DNA of 64,000 bases from Lutibacter maritimus (lineage in GTDB: Bacteria; Bacteroidota; Bacteroidia; Flavobacteriales; Flavobacteriaceae): assembly GCF_900116115.1 (NCBI RefSeq), contig NZ_FOZP01000004.1, positions 181,914 to 245,913 of the forward strand, written 5' to 3'. Every line of letters begins with the position of its first letter. The first letter of the stretch is position 1. The position numbers and the translations under genes are program-made. This document shows, piece after piece, positions 62,985 to 64,000 of the stretch. A model generated the notes under the pieces. It saw only the letters and a program-made list of their open reading frames with translations. It had not been told where the DNA came from and searched no databases.

Positions 62985-63012
62985 AAGTCTTAAAGTTGGC
63001 GCTTTAAGACTT
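62985..63012 (-). terminator. terminator-like hairpin in the sugar-transferase leader
   Basis: 11-bp perfect stem with a CGCCAA loop, followed on the minus strand by TTTTTGTTTT. It lies about 440 bp before the first gene of the unit and 50 bp after the candidate promoter, so read-through would have to be controlled. Confidence 0.5.
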
Positions 63013-63063
63013 GATTGAGTTGGTAATGCTAAAAGAAGCATTAGATTTTTTAATTTTGTTTTA

Positions 63064-63071
63064 CAAATCTA
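63064..63071 (-). promoter_or_regulatory. candidate promoter -7 element for the sugar-transferase unit
   Basis: TAGATTTG on the minus strand. A second minus-strand match, TAGTTTTG at 62537-62544, overlaps the proposed TTG start and is less plausible. Confidence 0.4.
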
Positions 63072-63189
63072 CAATTCTTCTTTTAGCCTACCTAAAATTT
63101 TTTAATAAATTTTAATGTAGCTAAATTATGACGTAACCTTCTTTTAACACCCATAAGCAAATACCACTAAAATTTTCGTGGTGGATTTA

Positions 63190-63205
63190 GCTGTGTATAC
63201 ACAGC
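63190..63205. promoter_or_regulatory. 16-bp palindrome upstream of the HU-like gene
   Basis: GCTGTGTATACACAGC, a perfect palindrome about 85 bp before the HU-like gene; a possible operator for a dimeric regulator. Confidence 0.4.
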
Positions 63206-63290
63206 GGTGTATTGTAATGCGTATTATTTAAAAAGTAAGGTGTCGGTATAACTACCTTTTTCAAAAGTTATACGTTTTAATATATACAAC

Positions 63291-63674
63291 ATGGTAACAA
63301 TAAAGCCATTAGAACGTCGCAATCCGCAAGACGTTAACGCGGAAAACAAATATTATGCAAAAGCAATATCACAAGGTGTTATAGACTTTGAACGCTTGGC
63401 ATATTTAGTGTCTAATCAGTGTACAGTGCGTGAATCGGACTGCTATGCAGTGCTTCGTGCATTAGAACATAATATTATGGATGAATTAAAACAGGGTAAA
63501 ATTGTGCAATTAGGTGGACTTGGAAACTTACAAGTAGGCGTTACCTCAAAAGGTGAAATTAACGCTGAAGAAGTAAGTGCTAACACAGTTAAAAAAGCAC
63601 ATTTAAATTTTAGACCTGGGGCTAAATTAAGAGATATGCTAACAGTTGTGAAGTTTAAAACAATTAGTGAATAA
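63291..63674 (+). CDS. HU-related DNA-binding protein
   Basis: A 127 aa protein of the HU/IHF-related family found in Bacteroidetes (HU-like fold with an extended N-terminus). The core reads FERLAYLVSNQCTVRESDCYAVLRALEHNIMDELKQGKIVQLGGLGNLQVGV, matching the helix-helix-strand order of HU, and ends HLNFRPGAKLRDML. It is a small basic DNA-bending protein, likely architectural. It lies beside the polysaccharide locus, diverges from it, and is followed by a strong terminator. Confidence 0.87.
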   Translation: MVTIKPLERRNPQDVNAENKYYAKAISQGVIDFERLAYLVSNQCTVRESDCYAVLRALEHNIMDELKQGKIVQLGGLGNLQVGVTSKGEINAEEVSANTVKKAHLNFRPGAKLRDMLTVVKFKTISE

Positions 63675-63702
63675 GCTGTAGTTGTAATTTAATTTGGATA
63701 AC

Positions 63703-63738
63703 ATCCCGAACTGTTGATTCAGTTCGGGATTTTTTTTA
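63703..63738 (+). terminator. terminator after the HU-like gene
   Basis: ATCCCGAACTG (63703-63713), 6-nt loop, CAGTTCGGGAT (63720-63730), then eight T. A strong intrinsic terminator 29 bp after the stop. Confidence 0.9.
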
Positions 63739-63756
63739 TGATTTTTATGCCAAAAA

Positions 63757-63875
63757 TTTAATAGTATAAAATTTTAATTTATTAGTATAATACAACGGAT
63801 TTATACTAATAAAGCTCTAAGTTTATTAGTATCTTTTTGAATAACTATACTAATAAATATTTTTTTTATTAGTAT
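63757..63875. repeat. array of alternating 11-bp motifs TTTATTAGTAT
   Basis: Exact copies at 63778 (plus), 63803 (minus), 63822 (plus), 63847 (minus) and 63865 (plus), with a one-mismatch copy at 63757 (plus). Starts are spaced 25, 19, 25 and 18 bp, so neighbouring copies can pair as hairpins or present dyad sites to a protein. Even in this A+T-rich DNA, five exact 11-mers in 100 bp with alternating direction are unlikely by chance. Confidence 0.75.
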
Positions 63876-63890
63876 GATTTTTTTAACCGA

Positions 63891-64000
63891 TACTTCTCGA
63901 TACTAATTTACTACGTTTCTCTGCATAAATTCACTCGAAGTGACGACAATAAAACACCGTCAGTTCGAGTGTTTCAATGTAGCTCAGCGGAATTGAAATG
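63891..64000 (-). repeat. dispersed repeat with CACTCGAACTGACG core, copy B (inverted)
   Basis: Reverse-strand relative of 60276-60382: CACTTCTCGATAC-like left end, CACTCGAAGTGACG (63932-63945) and CGTCAGTTCGAGTG (63958-63971). It may continue beyond the window. The two inverted copies flank the sugar-transferase genes and the HU-like gene. Confidence 0.7.

Larger units (their letters stand above)
62540..63290. other. long intergenic region before the HU-like gene, with hairpins
   Basis: About 750 bp without a gene. An 11-bp stem AAGTCTTAAAG/CTTTAAGACTT (62985-62995, 63002-63012) is followed by TTTTTG on the minus strand. TAATGCT/AGCATTA (63024-63043) is followed by a T-tract on the plus strand. 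TAGATTTG on the minus strand (63064-63071) is a perfect -7 element upstream of both. A perfect 16-bp palindrome lies at 63190-63205. If the -7 element is real, the sugar-transferase unit has a ~520-nt structured leader. Confidence 0.55.
63675..64000. other. right-end intergenic region
   Basis: No gene is seen. It holds the HU-gene terminator, the alternating 11-bp motif array and dispersed repeat copy B. Confidence 0.7.

Noticed and set aside
62961..63041. 26-codon Leu-rich ORF in the sugar-transferase leader as another leader peptide
   Set aside because: Nine Leu in 26 codons but the ORF spans the terminator-like stem itself, and the downstream genes do not make leucine; probably composition.
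1..64000. tRNA, rRNA or insertion sequence genes
   Set aside because: No cloverleaf-like G+C-rich segments, rRNA blocks or transposase-like proteins were seen by eye; a covariance-model scan would be needed to exclude small RNAs.

Overview
The window is chromosomal DNA of a very A+T-rich member of the Bacteroidetes, most likely family Flavobacteriaceae. The evidence is the gene families and their order (a compact mraZ-rsmH-ftsL-ftsI-murE-mraY-murD cluster, an ApbE/DUF4266/DUF3570 cluster, an argF'-type acylornithine carbamoyltransferase) and the promoters. Several genes carry the Bacteroidetes -7 element TAnnTTTG, some with an upstream TTG. I see no tRNA, rRNA, insertion sequence, prophage or CRISPR array.

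Layout. 1-7565 (minus): division and cell-wall cluster from mraZ to a murD cut by the window edge, with MraZ-type operator repeats at 7603-7657. 7774-9843 (plus): alpha/beta hydrolase, engB, an RluA-type pseudouridine synthase. 9900-12997 (plus): thioredoxin-like protein, ApbE flavin transferase, DUF4266 lipoprotein, DUF3570 protein. 13157-24087 (minus): one arginine plus proline operon (argA-like GNAT, argG, argC, proC, argD, proA, proB, argF', argB, argE-like, argH). 24508-31231 (minus): ilvD-ilvB-ilvN-ilvC-ilvA. 31767-33311 (minus): helical protein of unknown function. 33463-36407 (plus): leuA, a divergent leuD-like gene and leuB, with no leuC. 36482-41151 (plus): nitroreductase, cysE, cysM, a sugar aminotransferase, galE. 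41213-47261: fabD, a VUT-family transporter, a Cys-rich lipoprotein, a DUF2797 protein, a GH3-like enzyme, a polyprenyl synthase and a small secreted protein. 47291-51236 (minus): pheA, aminotransferase, tyrA, DAHP synthase/chorismate mutase. 51823-62539: surface polysaccharide locus with a Wzi-like barrel, CpsB/CapC phosphatase, Wzc and Wza, and a bacillosamine-type set (dehydratase, aminotransferase, acetyltransferase, two initiating sugar transferases). 63291-63674: HU-related DNA-binding protein. The right end is rich in dispersed repeats.

The most interesting content lies between genes. All three minus-strand amino-acid operons are preceded by a short ORF loaded with codons for the amino acids the operon makes, followed by an intrinsic terminator: the classical layout of ribosome-mediated attenuation. 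The arginine/proline operon has a 24-codon ORF with three consecutive Pro and four Arg codons, written with G+C-rich codons that stand out here. The ilv operon has two complete leader-plus-terminator modules in tandem, each with an 8-9 bp antiterminator match. The aromatic operon has a 20-codon ORF with seven alternating Phe/Tyr codons. A dual Arg/Pro leader in front of a mixed arg/pro operon, and the tandem ilv leader, are the best candidates for undescribed regulatory systems.

Other points of note are a leu operon whose LeuD-like protein has lost conserved motifs and has no LeuC partner, possible flavinylation sites in the DUF3570 protein beside apbE, an ~80 bp palindromic repeat present twice in opposite orientation (once inside a split hairpin), inverted copies of another repeat flanking the sugar-transferase end of the polysaccharide locus, and an array of alternating 11-bp motifs near the right end.
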